Positions 12,143 to 24,894 of a stretch of DNA of 64,000 nucleotides are shown in pieces. The DNA is from Cenococcum geophilum 1.58 (taxonomy: Eukaryota; Ascomycota; Dothideomycetes; Gloniales; Gloniaceae). A program made the translations under genes and the position numbers. Each line of letters opens with the position of its first letter. Within the stretch, counting starts at the first letter, position 1. Under the pieces are notes generated by a model that made no database searches, was not told the DNA's origin, and saw nothing but the letters and a program-made list of their open reading frames with translations. The stretch covers positions 496,001-560,000 of the forward strand of contig KV748211.1 of the NCBI GenBank assembly GCA_001692895.1. The letters run 5' to 3'.

Positions 12143-15100
12143 GGGCAGTTTCTAGGCACATTTATCCTACACATCTAAGATTAGTAAGCGCTTACTAAGT
12201 CCCGCACGGGCCGCTATTATAAACTTAATTTAAATAATAAAGCACTATTTACATATATAATACTCTAATATTCGGCCGTCTATTTTAATAGAATCTTTTC
12301 CCTTTTTATTACCATGCGTTTACTTAGCCTAAGGGGATCTAATAGGAAGTATGCTAGCTTTATAAGCCTTATACGCGTCTATAGAAGCTCCCTATTATAG
12401 TCACTTTAATTTTAACGGAATAATAATCTCTTTTAGCTTGGTATTACTAGGACCCTTATTAGTATTACTTAAGATTAATATAAAATTATTATAGGCTAAT
12501 TAAGTATAGGTCCTTTAAGCTCTAGTATATACTACTTTACTAGATTAATAAAGTAGAAGAGGTAGCGGCTTTTAATAATTATTAGATGCCAAATAGTTCC
12601 TAATAGGCTCCTTCTTACTAATATTTTAGTAAGGGTCGTCTAATATAGTACCTTAGAGTACTTCCGCGTTATTAAGCTATAAATTATTATCCTCTTCTAC
12701 TTCTAAAATAACTACCTTATCCTCTAACCCCCCTAAAACTTTATTATATAGCACTAACGGCTTATTAAATAGTTACTCCTTATCCTCCTTAATATCCTTA
12801 TCTACTTTATTAGCTAATTCTTTATTTTAGATTAAAAAATAGCTAAGATCTATATTACTACTTAGTTAAGTAGGTCTAGACTCTACCTTCTCCTTTTACT
12901 TTTAGGCCTCCTCCTACCTTTCCTTTTAGAGTTCTTACTTAGCTATATTAGCAGCATATTTAGCAATCTCAGCACTTATTTTACCCCGCTAGTTAGCTTT
13001 ACCGTACTTCTTTTTAGGTAATAGCTACTAGTAAGCCTTTTAAGAAACCTTAAATAGAGCGCCCTTAGGTAATAATTAAAGCTCTACCTATCTAATTAAA
13101 ATAGCCATTTAGGCTACCTTAAAGTCTTTAAATTTATTAGTAAGCTCGCCCATTTCTTTAATAGGAAGGTCCTTAATAATATTAAAAAGGCAGAGAACTA
13201 ATAGCCGGATCCTAGTAAGAGCTTCTAGGTACCCTAGTAAAGGGTTGCCCTAAAATACTATATCCTTAATATATTACGGCTGCTAATTTAGAGCGGTAAT
13301 TAGCTTTATTATAATATACTAGTAAGGGTAGATTAAAGCCGGCAATATAGGAAGCTTTTATATTAAGTACTAAATAAGCATATAATAATAGGGGAGGCTA
13401 TATTAGTAGGGGTCCTTATAGTTATAGTCATCTTACTTTTACTTCTAATTAGCCTACTCCTGCTTTTTCTTATTTGTTAAAGCTCTTATACTATATATAG
13501 AGTTAAAGATTCGCTAAAGCGCGTAGTATATTACTATACCGTTAACCTACATAAAGTGGTGTTAAAAGAGGTCTAGGGTAATAATTTAGGGGAGGGTTAT
13601 TTTAGACGTATATTTGGATTTAATTAACTCCTTATATAATATTAAAATCCACCTCTTTAGCTTAATTATAGCATTGTTAAGGCTTAATTAATAATTAGTA
13701 AAGCATTTTAATCCTCCATTAATACCCTCACCTTATTAGCTTACCACTATATCTAAATTTAGAAGGTATCTAGTAAGGAAATAAGCGGTTAGTTAAGAAA
13801 GAGTTAATATTAAAATAAGGTTTTTAAGCTAAAAAGTAGGATACTTAAAGGCATTTTAGAAATAAGCTTTACTATAGGCCGGCTATAGTAAAACTTATTT
13901 CTAGGATGCCTCTAAGCATCCTACTCTCTAGCTTAAAATAAAACTTATTTAATATAGCAGGTAATTATCTAGCTCTCCTTTTTAATATATATAGTCTAAA
14001 ACCATACCTTATTATATAGGTATAGCTTATCTAGAACTGCCTTTTAATTAACTTTAAGCTCTACTACCGTTTTAGATTTTAGGTAGGGCTAAAATAATTT
14101 CTTTACTACCTTCCTCTCTTCCACTAAGTAGCTATATAGCCTCTTAACCTTTATTTAAATCCCCTTATTAATCTACTTCTTTATTACCTTTATAGTATAC
14201 CACTGACAATACTAGAGAATAATTATAATTAACTACCCTACTAATAAGGCGGCTGCAAGGCCCTTACCAAAATCAATAATAATAACTTTAGGTAGCCGTT
14301 TCTAAAGTTTCTACTAAGTAGACTTTAGTAAAAAGGTCTAATCTAGCTAAGACTTGCTCTTAATAAATGACTATATTACTAGAAAAGAGGACCCTATATT
14401 AGTAACGCTAGTAATAATAGCTAATAGGAGCTTAGATTGATTGGTATTAAATATAGCATCTATTTAGTAGCTAAAGTTAGTAATAAACCTCTGCGCTAAA
14501 TCTACCTAGATAAAAAGCCAGAATATAAGCTGCTAGAGACTCCAGGCAATTAGATAACCTAATTTTAGATTAATTATATAGGTATATTAAGACCAGTACT
14601 TAAATCTATACTAGTAGAGAAGTAGCTTAAGCGCGCTAAGCGCTCGCGGCTAACCCTTAGCTCTACTAGGAAGGCCGCTTAATAATCACATTAAGCTATA
14701 GTATTTCTTCTTACTTATATATAACTCTTGGGCAGAAAGCTAACGCTATACAGTAAAATAGGTCTCTTAAGTTGCCCTAAGAGCGTAGGCTTCTACGGCT
14801 GCCTCTTTAGCCTTTAGTAGTTAATCCTAGTAGCTAATATAAGTAAGGGGATTCGTAATAAAGTCGTATTCTAGAGCCTCTGGAGTATCTAGATTAGAGT
14901 GCTTAGTACGCGTAATACTCGCTACCTATCCTTTAATATTACCTATATAACCAGGGAGCTTCTTTTAGGCCACCCAAGTACACCAGCCGTAGTTTTTTTA
15001 GTATACCTTAGTGGCCTCTCGCTGCTAGTTGCTATTCTTACCACGAAAGTTATCTAACTTACGGTAATTCTAGGTGTGCTTACTATAGTATTTATAGCTA

Positions 15101-16075
15101 AAGATATAGTATAGCTATAGGCTAGTTTTATTACTAGAGGACAGTATAATAATAAAGAAGCCTTTACTAAAAGCGTAGTCCTAGTATTAGTTAAACGCGG
15201 CATTAATATCCTTAAAGATCTCGCCCTTATATAGCTCTAGAAGGTGGTGGGCGGGCATAGAGTTAACTACCTTTTTTACTACTAAAGCTAGGTCCTAGTG
15301 CAACTAGGGGTTCGGCTATTACTCTAGACATTAGATCTTAACTTCTAGCAATAGCAATTAAAGCCATAGTAGAAGAGGATTATTTGTATCTTATACTAAA
15401 GCAGCGCGATATTTATAAGGGCTAGGGGGTAGAGAAGAGAACAACTTCTACATAGAGGCCTACGCCAAGCTCTCTATATCCGTATACTATAGCTAGCAAA
15501 GCTAAGATAGAGTTAACGGAGCCTAAGGAGCCTAAGGAACCTTATGCTAAGTAGTTAAAATAACCTAGTAAAGGGGGGGTGGAGTATTAAGGACTTTAAT
15601 AGGGTTGCTCTGGCGATTACTAGGTTTTTATACTAGGGTAGTAAAGGTAGAATAGATAGTAGGGCGACGCCGTAGGAGCTTATTAAGGTTAGGAAGAGTT
15701 GCATTAATATTAAATAAAGAGCTATTAGCTATATTATGCAGTAGGAAGTTAATATAAGCTTTATAAGGTATAGATTAGGAGCAACTTTATAGTAGAAATC
15801 TTTAAAAAACTTACTATTAAGTTATCCGACTTTAGCGTTATATCTTTTAGCCTAGCACTAATATATACTTTTATAAGCTATTTAGGATATTTAGTCTATA
15901 TAATAAGCTATTAATTCCGCTCCCTAGACTAGTCTATTTACTAGGTGGTTATATAGATACTCTATAGCGTAAGTTGCGGTAAGAACATGCTTTTTTGAAG
16001 TTCTTCCGCGCTCGCGATAGTGGCCCGTGCGGGACTTAGTAAGCACTTACTAATCTTGGATGTGTGGGATGAATG
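12143..16075 (-). mobile_element. MULE-type DNA transposon, copy B (right arm of the palindrome)
   Basis: This is the inverted copy of element A, with the same TIRs at 12,143-12,215 and at about 16,020-16,075. The terminal GGATGAATG at 16,067-16,075 is followed by element C, and the last 16 bases of the MULE terminus (TGCCCGGAGACTGCCC) reappear beyond C at 18,300-18,315. The transposase-like frame is on the minus strand, about 15,250-12,890, broken by many RIP-type stops. Against copy A the visible differences are almost all transitions plus the 217-bp insert, so the two arms were once nearly identical. Confidence 0.65.
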
Positions 16076-18290
16076 TTACCTCAGAAGCTCAGGCCAAGAA
16101 ATCGATTGCGGATATTGGAATATCCGCACCGTCCGCTAAGCTGATTTAGGACGGTAATCGTTTTCTTAGTCTGAGGGACTTTGGCGAGATTTGTAGAAAA
16201 CCTAAACACCGTTTATATAAGAAGACCTCATTAACTTTAACGAAATTAATCTACCCTCCCACAATACTTATTGATATAAAAATTACACTAAATTATAGAG
16301 AAAAGCCTACTCTATAAAGCTATGAGATCTCAGCTCCTTATACCCGCGCAATAGTAAGAGGAAGTCGTCGCCGTAGAGGCCCCAATTCTACCTCTGCCAC
16401 CGCCGAGCCGCGCAGTAAACACCAACGCTGAACGCTTACGCCTACGCCGGCAGCCCCTGCGGTAGAGCTGTGGAGCTTTGCGAGAGCTCTGCGGAACGAA
16501 GCTTAGGGGAGACCTGCCACAGAGCTCTGCACGGAGCTCTACCCGAAGCTCTGCAAAAGCTCTGTACGAAGCTCCGCACGAAGCTCCGCTCAAAGCTCCA
16601 CACGAAGCTCCGCTCAAAGCTCCGCACGAAAGCTCTGCTCGAAGCTCCGCACGAAGCTCTGCTCGAAGCTCTCTGCTCGAAGCTCCGCACGAAGCTCTGC
16701 TCGAATCTCCGCACGAAGCTCTCTGCTCGAAGCTCTGCTCGAAGCTCTGCTCGAAGCTCTGCTCGAAGCTCTGCTCGAAGCTCTGCTCGAAGCTCTGCTC
16801 GAAGCTCTGCTCGAAGCTCTGCTCGAAGCTCTGCTCGAAGCTCTGCTCGAAGCTCTGCTCGAAGCTCTGCTCGAAGCTCTGCTCGAAGCTCCGCTCGAAG
16901 CTCTGCTCGAAGCTCTACTCGAAGCCCTATTTATCGATCCCATTACCAAATACTGACTGAGTGGCGTTGTCGACAGTGGCAATTACAAGTCGTAGTCGTC
17001 AGCTCTATCGTCAACATCGTTATCAGCGTTTCGCCACCTACCTCATGTATATTATAGTCTCTTTTCTTTACCTATATAGAGCTCCAAAGCCTCTATTAAC
17101 ACGCAGCACTAATATACCAGGAAGGTTCTACAATCGGCCGTATAAACGGCCCGTACAAACGCCCGTATAAACGCCCATACAATCAATCGATCATTGCCCA
17201 TACAATCGTCCTCTACAAACGTCTCTGCAATGATCGCCCGTACGAACGTCTGCACGTCTGCACATCTACACGTCTGCACGCCTGCACGTGGCTCTGCATG
17301 AAGCTCTGCACGAAGCTCTGCACGAAGCTCTGCACGAAGCTCTGCACGAAGCTCTGCACGAGCTCTGCACAAAGCTCTGTACAAAGATCTGCTAAGCTCT
17401 GCACGAAGCTCCGCACGAAGCTCTGCACGAAGCTCTGCACGAAGCTCTGTACAAAGATCTACATTAAGCTCTGCACGAAGCTCCGCACGAAGCTCTGTAA
17501 AAGCTCTACTTGAAGCTCTGCTTGAAGCTCTGCTTGAAGCTCTGCTTGAAGCTCTGCTTGAAGCTCTGCTTGAAGCTCTGCTTGAAGCTCTGCCTTAAGC
17601 TCTGCTTGAAGCTCTGCTTGAAGCTCTGCTTGAAGCTCTGCTTGAAGCTCTGCTTAAAGCTCTGCTTAAAGCTCTGCTTAAAGCTCTGCTTAAAGCTCTG
17701 CTTAAAGCCTCTGCTTAAAGCTCTGCATGAAGCTCTGCATGAAGCTCTGCACAAAGCTCTACACAAAGCTCTGCACGAAGCTCTACACGAAGCTCTACTA
17801 AGGTTCTACATAAGGCTCTGCCCCAAAGCTTACCCCCTAGTAGTACTCCCGGGCCAAGGAGGATATTTTTAAGGAAAGACCCAACTATAGCACCTACTAG
17901 GTGTTGCAATAGCTTTAAGTAGTAGATATCTATATATCTGTATAGTTTTATCTATATTAGTAGACTATTTAATAAGATACAATATATGCTTAGGCTTTAA
18001 CAACGCGTTTTTAACTTTAACGAAATTATGTCAGGACTAAGTGGTAGCCGTAGAATAAAATTTATACCATTTAGAAGCCCTAAGTCTTAAAAAAAAGTGA
18101 CTATAGGGTTTAATAATAACGTGTTGTGTGAATAAATAAATTAGATATCCGTAATCTCTATTTTTATGGATTTTGCTTAGGATTTTAACAAATCTCGCCA
18201 AACCCTCTCAGACGTGATTTTGCAATTCGGAAGACGGCGTAGGTTATTCCGATGCTAGCTAAAAAATCGCGTCTGAGCTCGCTGAGGTAA
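16076..18290. mobile_element. Element C: 2.2-kb TIR element carrying a 12-bp satellite
   Basis: It begins TTACCTCAG and ends CTGAGGTAA. About 115-130 bp at each end are related in inverted orientation, including TTTGGCGAGATTTGT at 16,182 and its complement at about 18,190. The 9-bp GGATGAATG lies on both sides (16,067-16,075 and 18,291-18,299), a clean target duplication within the MULE B terminus. A TATA-like GTTTATATAAG sits at 16,208-16,218. A possible start at 16,322 (MRSQLLIPA) opens a short Pro/Ala-rich, then Arg-rich, frame that runs into the satellite. TTAACTTTAACGAAATTA occurs in direct orientation near each end (about 16,232 and 18,010). No transposase is visible, so it is probably non-autonomous. 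The superfamily is not clear; 8-9 bp duplications fit hAT-, MULE- or KDZ-like elements. Confidence 0.75.
16477..17820. repeat. 12-bp satellite arrays inside element C
   Basis: There are three blocks of one 12-bp unit with different last bases: GAAGCTCTGCTC (about 16,477-16,925), GAAGCTCTGCAC (about 17,295-17,510) and GAAGCTCTGCTT (about 17,508-17,715, then mixed). The 16,960-17,290 gap holds ordinary sequence and a run of CGTCTGCA-type repeats. Because 12 is a multiple of 3 and the unit has no stop, all six frames stay open and give artefact proteins (Lys-Leu-Cys-Ser, Ser-Ala-Arg-Ser and so on). I do not count any of these as genes. Confidence 0.9.
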
Positions 18291-18299
18291 GGATGAATG

Positions 18300-18560
18300 T
18301 GCCCGGAGACTGCCCGGTAGAGTTCTGCCGGCTCTATTGCTGAATGGACCAATTAGGATTTTTCATCCCCGGGATGGAAAATCGCTATTGGCTCGGTGAT
18401 AGGCGGTGAGCTGAACTGACGTCTCTGCAGTAGGTCGTCGCGACTGACGCGTCTTGACTAAGAAAGTAAACAAGAAAGGAGCTTTAGGAAATACAGTAAA
18501 TAAGCAGACAAATAGAAATCTCTTATACGATCGTTACCTGCGTCCCCTCCCCCACCTTAG
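18300..18560. other. MULE B terminus remnant and GC-balanced flank
   Basis: Positions 18,300-18,315 are the displaced last 16 bases of the MULE terminus. From 18,316 the DNA is GC-balanced and little affected by RIP. It holds no open frame I can support. The boundary with the LTR fossil to the right is not visible. Confidence 0.45.
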
Positions 18561-21527
18561 AACTTGACTGTCCCTTAGTTAAACATTCTACACCTGCGGC
18601 GGAGCCTGTTGCGGAGCCTGCTATGGAGCCTGTTGCGGAGCCTGCTATGGAGCCTGTTGCGGAGCCTGCTACGGAGCCTGCTGGTTAATGGCTGACCTGG
18701 TTAAGCGTCCGTCTCCAAGACCGTCTCTAAGGATTATACGATTTATTCTTCTTCCTAGCTTCGGCTGTCTCATCCGCAGGCCGTGACCTAATCTGGATCT
18801 ACTCTCCTGGTCGTATATTCTTCTCCTGTGGTAGAGCCTACTGCGGAGCAATGGCTGTCTTAGTTGTACGGCTGTCTCTAAGGGTCGGGCGAGTCTGCGG
18901 ACGTTGCTGGCTGGGCGCTACTGAGTCCGTGGGCCGTACTTGATAGTAGCCCTCCCAGTTTATACGCATTTTGTCACTGTTCTTTAGCACTACTCCGTCA
19001 TGGAAAGCCGGTTACTGCGTCTGTTCTTTCCTTAGCCTACCTAGGTTAGTTCCTTGGTACGTACGGAGCCAGTCCTTAATACCCTCTAGCCGTCCTTTAT
19101 TGCTAAGCCGCGGTAGTTCAGGTCCAGGTCGTTCGTGCATCCCCGCTTCTAGTCTTCCTCAATTAGACAGATATATAAGTCCTTGCTAAATAAGATCCTT
19201 TAAGCCTTGACACTCGTGTTCGGTGAAACGGTGACTTCCTCCACATCCAAAGCAGGTCTGCTGGCCTTGTCCTTACGTGCCTTGCTGACCCCACGCGCCC
19301 TGCTGCGGCCGTCTAAAGGCAGTAAAATCTTGCGGATATCGACAGTCTTGTGGATATTGAGAGCCTTGCGGGGGTCAGGTGTCTTGCAGGACAAAGGGAG
19401 CTCGGGTGCTGTTCTGCCAGCCCTCGTATCCTTGTGCTAGGCTTTGAGCTATAGCCTAATCCGTTGTAGGCGACTACTGCTGCATTAGGGCTCCTCCGCG
19501 TATACCTGGTCTAGCTAGGTCTAGAAGCCTTCCTTCCCTTTATCGGTCGAGCTCATTCCTTTACTACCGTAGCTCTTGTATAAGCTGGACATTCAAAATA
19601 TCTTCTTCCAGAAGGATAGCCATTCGCTCGGCGTTCTCTACAGCCATTATTCTTAACTCAACGGCCTCCTTTAGTCTTTCAAACATAAGGGTACTAGGCT
19701 CGTCTGCTACGGCCCCTATCTTCTCCATTGCGTGCCTGCGGTATTTAATAGGGAGTCCTCGCATAAACCACCACCCCCTCTCTTGCTCAGTAAGGTTTCC
19801 TACGGCTACTGCTTTAGCTGAGATACTAGTAAAATCTTGCATATAGTGACGCAGATCTCCTGGCTGCTCCGCTGACTTTCGAACGAAAGCTTCCATAAAG
19901 TCTCTTGTCTCTATACGTCGGTAGTAGTCGTCCGCTCAATATTCAGCCCTAGGCTTTCTCACAAGCTCCGTCCAGTCGCCAATTATAAACTCGGGTAGGC
20001 TTTAAATCCACATCCCTATCCAGTAATCGCAGTACTCTGGAAGACCCTAGTGCTTCTCCTTGCTTATAACGTAATATCGGGCGCATAGTCGCTCGTACTG
20101 CTCGATAGACTATAACACGTCCTGTCCCATAAAGTACGGAGTTCCAATAGTTCCTGGGGCTGGCATAGGCTGGGTCACAACGTAGATCCTATCTCGAGTC
20201 GTCGACTGCTGGTCATAGGGCGATACATCTAGAGCTTCCTCGGGAGCTTGCAGGTGGTCCTTATCCTTCATCAACTAAGGGTCGTCAGTCCTAGGTGTCA
20301 CGGGTGAACGCTACAGTAGGTCTGCTTGTATGGCCGTAGTCTTAACAGAGGGTGTCCCAGATAGCTGTCCTAGCGGTACCTCAATAGGCGCACGCTTCGG
20401 CTGGTCTACTTATGCAGCTATGTCCCTAACGGAGGCCTGCCTTTTGACGCCCGAGGGGGGGTCTCCCTGGGAGAGCACGGTGTCTTCATTATCTACCACT
20501 GCCGGGTCTCGATACGTCCGTCTGTTTCGGCCTGCCGTTATTCCATACGGTAGGGTACTACTGAGCCTTAGGCCTCTGCCTACATCTACCTCTTTATAGA
20601 GCGCCTCTGCAGCCGCCGCTGACACGATCCGGATAACTCGAAAGAAGATAAAGCTAAGCTAGAATAGGAAGCTTTCAAGACAGATCCGATCTCGTGTGCT
20701 TGCGACCTTGCTCGGTATTGCCTCCTTTGTTCGTTAAGGGCAGTACTAACTTCCTTTGCCGCCAGATGTCTTAGATCTCGTTTCCATCTAATTAATTGGC
20801 CCTTAGCTTGCCGTCTCTGCATCTTTAATAAAGGTCTGGCCATATCCGTGCGCAGGTGGCAAGTATCGGGTAACTCCAAGACGTTGTCTAATAGGCTCGC
20901 TGGTTCGCTTAACATCCAATTTCCAAGTATGGGCACCGAATCTAATTGCCGAGACCTTTTTGCCCTGCACCCTTTTGCTTCCTATTACCACTCTTTAGCC
21001 TGTGCATTGAGTCTAACTATCCGTCTAATGTCCGTCTTTTCCGCTGTCTTTTTATTTAGGGACTGCCTAGTTCCCCCCGCTGTCCAATACTGCCTCGTTC
21101 TCTAGTTCTCTAGTTCTCTGCTATCTCATCTATCTGGCTGGCGGTTCTTTTACAGCTGGTCGTTCTTCCACAGCTGGCGGTTCTTCTATAGTCGTAGTAT
21201 ATTCCTACGTGTCTCCTGTATATGTAGCACTAGACTTCTAATCCAAAGAGCTTGCCGTCGTCCTCACGTGGAATGCCATAAAATATATAGGAGGGTACGA
21301 CCTCTCTAAGATAGGAAAGTCACAGTGCTATCTGTCTGTCTATCTGTCGGTCGGTCGGTCAGTCAGTTAGTCAGTCAGTCAGTAAGAAAGAAAGAAAAGA
21401 GTGTATTTCCGGTAACTGGTAGGTTCGTGATGTATATAAGATAGAGGAAAGAAGGAAGAAAGTAGAAGGCTTTATAAATATAGGAAAATGCTAAGGCACT
21501 AGGCGTCGTCCAATCTACACCACCACA
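18560..21527 (-). mobile_element. LTR retrotransposon fossil with gag; LTR at 21,287-21,527
   Basis: The minus strand carries a retrotransposon gag segment: 19,564-19,896 is open and includes LTEQERGWWFMRGLPIKYRR, typical of the fungal Ty3/Gypsy-type capsid region. Further pieces lie at about 20,590-20,990. A Gln-Gln-Ala-Pro repeat occurs near the C-terminal side (18,597-18,685, seven 12-bp units of the GCGGAGCCTGYT type). The LTR at the right end holds CTGT/CGGT microsatellite and closely matches the solo LTR at 54,130-54,368. No pol region and no second LTR are present, so the element is truncated or non-autonomous. It is broken, but far less RIP-degraded than its neighbours, which suggests a younger age. 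Confidence 0.7.
21287..21527 (-). repeat. LTR of the gag-bearing fossil
   Basis: About 241 bp, ending CCACCACA. It shares GAGGGTACGACC, the CTGT/CGGT run and GGAAAATGC with the solo LTR at 54,130. It abuts Gypsy-2a directly. Confidence 0.75.
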
Positions 21528-22351
21528 ATAGCTCTCTATATAGCTTATGTCTTATTAGTTTATTTCTTTAGTAATCTAAATACTCTTTTATTACCTTTCT
21601 AGTAATACTTTAGATTTTATTAATAATATATTCTTTTTAAAGTGTTAATACTAAGCCTATTGCTCCGTTATGTCCCTAAGTTATTCCTTTATAGAAATCT
21701 TCTATAAAATATTCTGCAATGCTTTTCAGGATATACTTTACTTTTTTTGTTCTTATATATATCTATCTATAAATCTTCTAGCTATGCTTTTAAAAGTCTT
21801 TATATTTATAAGCTTTCTAGTATCTTATAGGCTCTTCTTAGTTCGTTATCCTCTTATATTACTACTAGCTTAGGGTAATTATATCTAATTAATCTATCCT
21901 TATCCTTGCGTAGTATTACTTTAAATAGTTTTTCGTTATTTTATAATTTAGCCCTTTTACTAAGTGCATCTACTCTTATATTCTTAGTTCTCTTAATATA
22001 CTAAATCTTAAAATAATATTCTATAAGCATTTCTGCCTATATAACTTATCTCTAATTAAGTTCTTTTATTACTAGGAACCCTATTAGGTTCTTATAGTCT
22101 ATCTTAACTTTAAATAGTTTCTCTATACCTTATAAGAATGCTCTTTATTTCTTAAGTTCTATAACTATACCTAATAACTCCTTATTATAAATGTTATAGT
22201 TTAGTTCCGGTACTATTTTTTTAACTATAATACGTTACTAGGTGCTATATATTCTTATACTTTTATAGTAAATATACTCCTAATATAAAGTTTAATACGC
22301 CTATTTCTATAACTATATCTACTCCTAGTTAATAGATCTTAAGGATTAGCT

Positions 22352-23979
22352 CCGTCTGTTACCTCCCCTTTACTTCTCTGTCCGTCGTTATAAGGGCGCC
22401 GCTAGTTATATACCCCCTAAAGATATATTATCGCAACGCTAGCTACTATAACTAACGATTTCACTATAACCAGTCTGCTATAGAGTAGACAACCTCCTCT
22501 ATAACTAGTCTACTATAGGGTAGACGACCTCCTTTATAACTAGTCTGCCACAGGGTAAACAACCTCCTCTATAACCAGTCTACTATAGGGTAGACGACCT
22601 TCTCTATAACTAGTCTACCGTAGGGTAAACAACCTCCTTTATAACTAGTCTACCGTAGGGTAGACGACCTCCTCTATAACTAGTCTACCGTAGGGTAGAT
22701 AACCTCCTCTATAACTAGTCTGCTGTAGAGTAGATAACCTCCTCTATAACTAGTCTGCTGTAGGGTAGATAACCTCCTTTATAACTAGTCTGCTATAAAG
22801 TAAACAACCTCCTTTATAACTAGTTTACCGTAGGGTAGACAACCTCCTTTATAACTAGTCTGCTATAGAGTAGATAACCTTCTATAACTAGTCTGCTATA
22901 GAGCAGACAACCTTCTATAACTAGTCTGCTATAAAGTAGATAACCTTTTATAACTAGTCTATAGCTATTATATTATAGATAACCTCTACTATAACCGGTC
23001 TACGGCTGTTGCGCTATAGGCAATTAAACTATAGAGGACCGCAGGCGTACCGTAGGCGCACCGTAGGCGTACCGCAGACAATATACTACTAGGGTAACTA
23101 TAGTAGGGGATAGGGGAAGGGGACCGGCCCGTATTACTATTAGCACGTTAAATATAAGGTGTATAGGCGAATTAGTGTTTATACCTGTTCGTACTAACTT
23201 AATAGCACGAGTGAGTCGTATCCACGGGCACGAAATACTTGTAGTATCGTATGCTTGTTTGGATGGTGACTTGTTCTTCTAATCGTATATAAAGAGGTAG
23301 AATTTAAGGGGTTTCCTGAGCTCGCTTAGCTCACGTGATTGCGTCCATAAATACCCATTCGAACTTATTCAGACAATACCCTATATAGACAACCTTATAA
23401 AAAAATTTCCTATAGGAGTAGGTTTATATAACGAGGTTTACCCTTATAAAATACCCATTTTCTAGAACGTAAATCTAGGATTAGTAGGTTATTTTTAGGG
23501 AGAGTACCTATTAATTACTAATTCCTTACCCATTTCTTTAGTAAGGAGGAGAAATAGGGTATAGAATTAAACAGTCGTATAGGGGTAATTGGTAGCTACT
23601 TTTAAGCTAGTAAGCTATATGGTTTCTCTTATTCTTATATATAAAACTACGTTAAAAATCTATCTTTTAAAGCGCTTTTTTTACTCTAGGAATGGCAGAA
23701 TACAGCAGAAATAGATAAAAGAGCCAGAATTTCCTTAGTGCGATTTTCTTAGTATAAACTGGACCATAGTGAGCAAAATATTAGAACAAAACACTAATAG
23801 GCTAGGAGCTCCCCCTAGTATTTAAAACGGGCTAAAGTGTCTACTTAGCTACTAGTACATATTAAGCTGCCTAGAAAGGATTTATATATATAGAACTATA
23901 GCGCTATAGCCTAGAGACCGTATGCGTAGTATTGTACGTAGTATAATATAATGGATATAAAAAATAAAATAAAATAAAA
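22352..23979 (+). mobile_element. 1.63-kb poly-A retroposon with an internal 35-bp minisatellite
   Basis: It is flanked by the direct repeat AAGGATTAGCT (22,341-22,351 and 23,980-23,990), and Gypsy-2b has no insert at the matching place (about 53,820). It ends in an A-rich tail with (AAAAT)n. Its last ~135 bp recur in inverted orientation at 24,741-24,894, which confirms a family. Target duplications of 10-11 bp and an A-rich 3' tail indicate LINE-type mobilisation. I see no reverse transcriptase frame, so it may be a long SINE-like passenger or a 5'-truncated LINE end. Positions 23,160-23,330 are GC-richer and hold a TATA-like ATCGTATATAAAG. Confidence 0.65.
22455..22985. repeat. 35-bp minisatellite, about 15 units
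   Basis: Tandem units of about 35 bp contain ACTAGTCT, then GTAGGGTAGA, then ACCTCCTCTATA. Units differ mostly by transitions. The last few units are shorter. It is contiguous with no unique spacers, so not a CRISPR array. Confidence 0.85.
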
Positions 23980-24740
23980 AAGGATTAGCTTCTAGGTAAA
24001 TAACTCCTTAAGTTATTTAAATAGCCTCTTTTACTTATCTCTCTATACCTATAGTTCCTCTTTTTTTATAAGCCTAGTAAATAGTTTAATATTCTTTAAC
24101 CATTATACTATAAACCTTCTGTAGTAGTTATAGAACCCTAAAAATAACCTTAACTATGTTATATTTTCTAGTTCTTACTAACTTACTATTGCTTTAATTT
24201 TCTTTAGGTCTATACTAATATAACCTAGTTTAATAATAAATTTAATAATATTGGTCTTTCTTATAAAGAACTTATATTTCTTAATTACTACTAATATCTA
24301 CTCTTCTTATAGTCTCTTTAAGACCCATTTAACGTATTCCCCGTATTCTTCCTTAGTTATTAAGTAGATAATAATATCATTAAGGTATACTATAATAAAC
24401 TTATTAAGGTATTCTTCTAATATACTATTAATTCTCTTTTAAAATGTTGCTAGTATATTTATTAACCCAAATTATATAACTAATAGTTTATATAGTCCTT
24501 CCTTTAACCTAAAGGCTGCCTTNTATTNGTNNCCTTNCTTAATTNTAATNTNNTAGTATNCCTANCTTAGATCTATCTTTATAAAGATTTGCGCATTACC
24601 TATCCTGTCTTAGATTTCGCTAATTAAGGGTAAAGGATACCTACCCTTTTAAGTAATGCTATTTAACTATTTATAGGTAATATATAGCCTAAGTTTTCTA
24701 TTCTTCTTTAGTATAAACAGTACTAGATATTCTACTAATA

Positions 24741-24894
24741 GATTTTTTTTTATATTTATTTTATATCCGTTGTATTATACTACGTACAATACTACACATG
24801 CAGCCTCTAGGCTATGGCGCTATAGTCCTATATATATAAATCCCTTAGGGCAGCTTAATATGTACTAGTAACTATGTCCTAGTAGTTTATAAGC
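24741..24894 (-). mobile_element. 154-bp 5'-truncated copy of the poly-A retroposon
   Basis: It matches the 3' end of 22,352-23,979 in reverse, starting with a T-rich stretch (the complement of the A tail). It is flanked by the 10-bp repeat TCTACTAATA (24,731-24,740 and 24,895-24,904). Severe 5' truncation with a target duplication is the usual product of LINE machinery. Confidence 0.8.

Noticed and set aside
16330-17909. Many overlapping open frames of 60-195 codons on both strands
   Set aside because: They are produced by the stop-free 12-bp satellite, repeat every four residues, and have no independent coding evidence.
21670-21873. 67-codon hydrophobic plus-strand frame (and similar ones at 25,055 and 56,260)
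   Set aside because: Antisense to the Gypsy-2 pol region; the hydrophobicity reflects T-rich RIP-damaged DNA.
22455-22985. Possible CRISPR-like array of regular repeats
   Set aside because: Units are contiguous 35-bp repeats without unique spacers, in eukaryotic DNA; it is a minisatellite.
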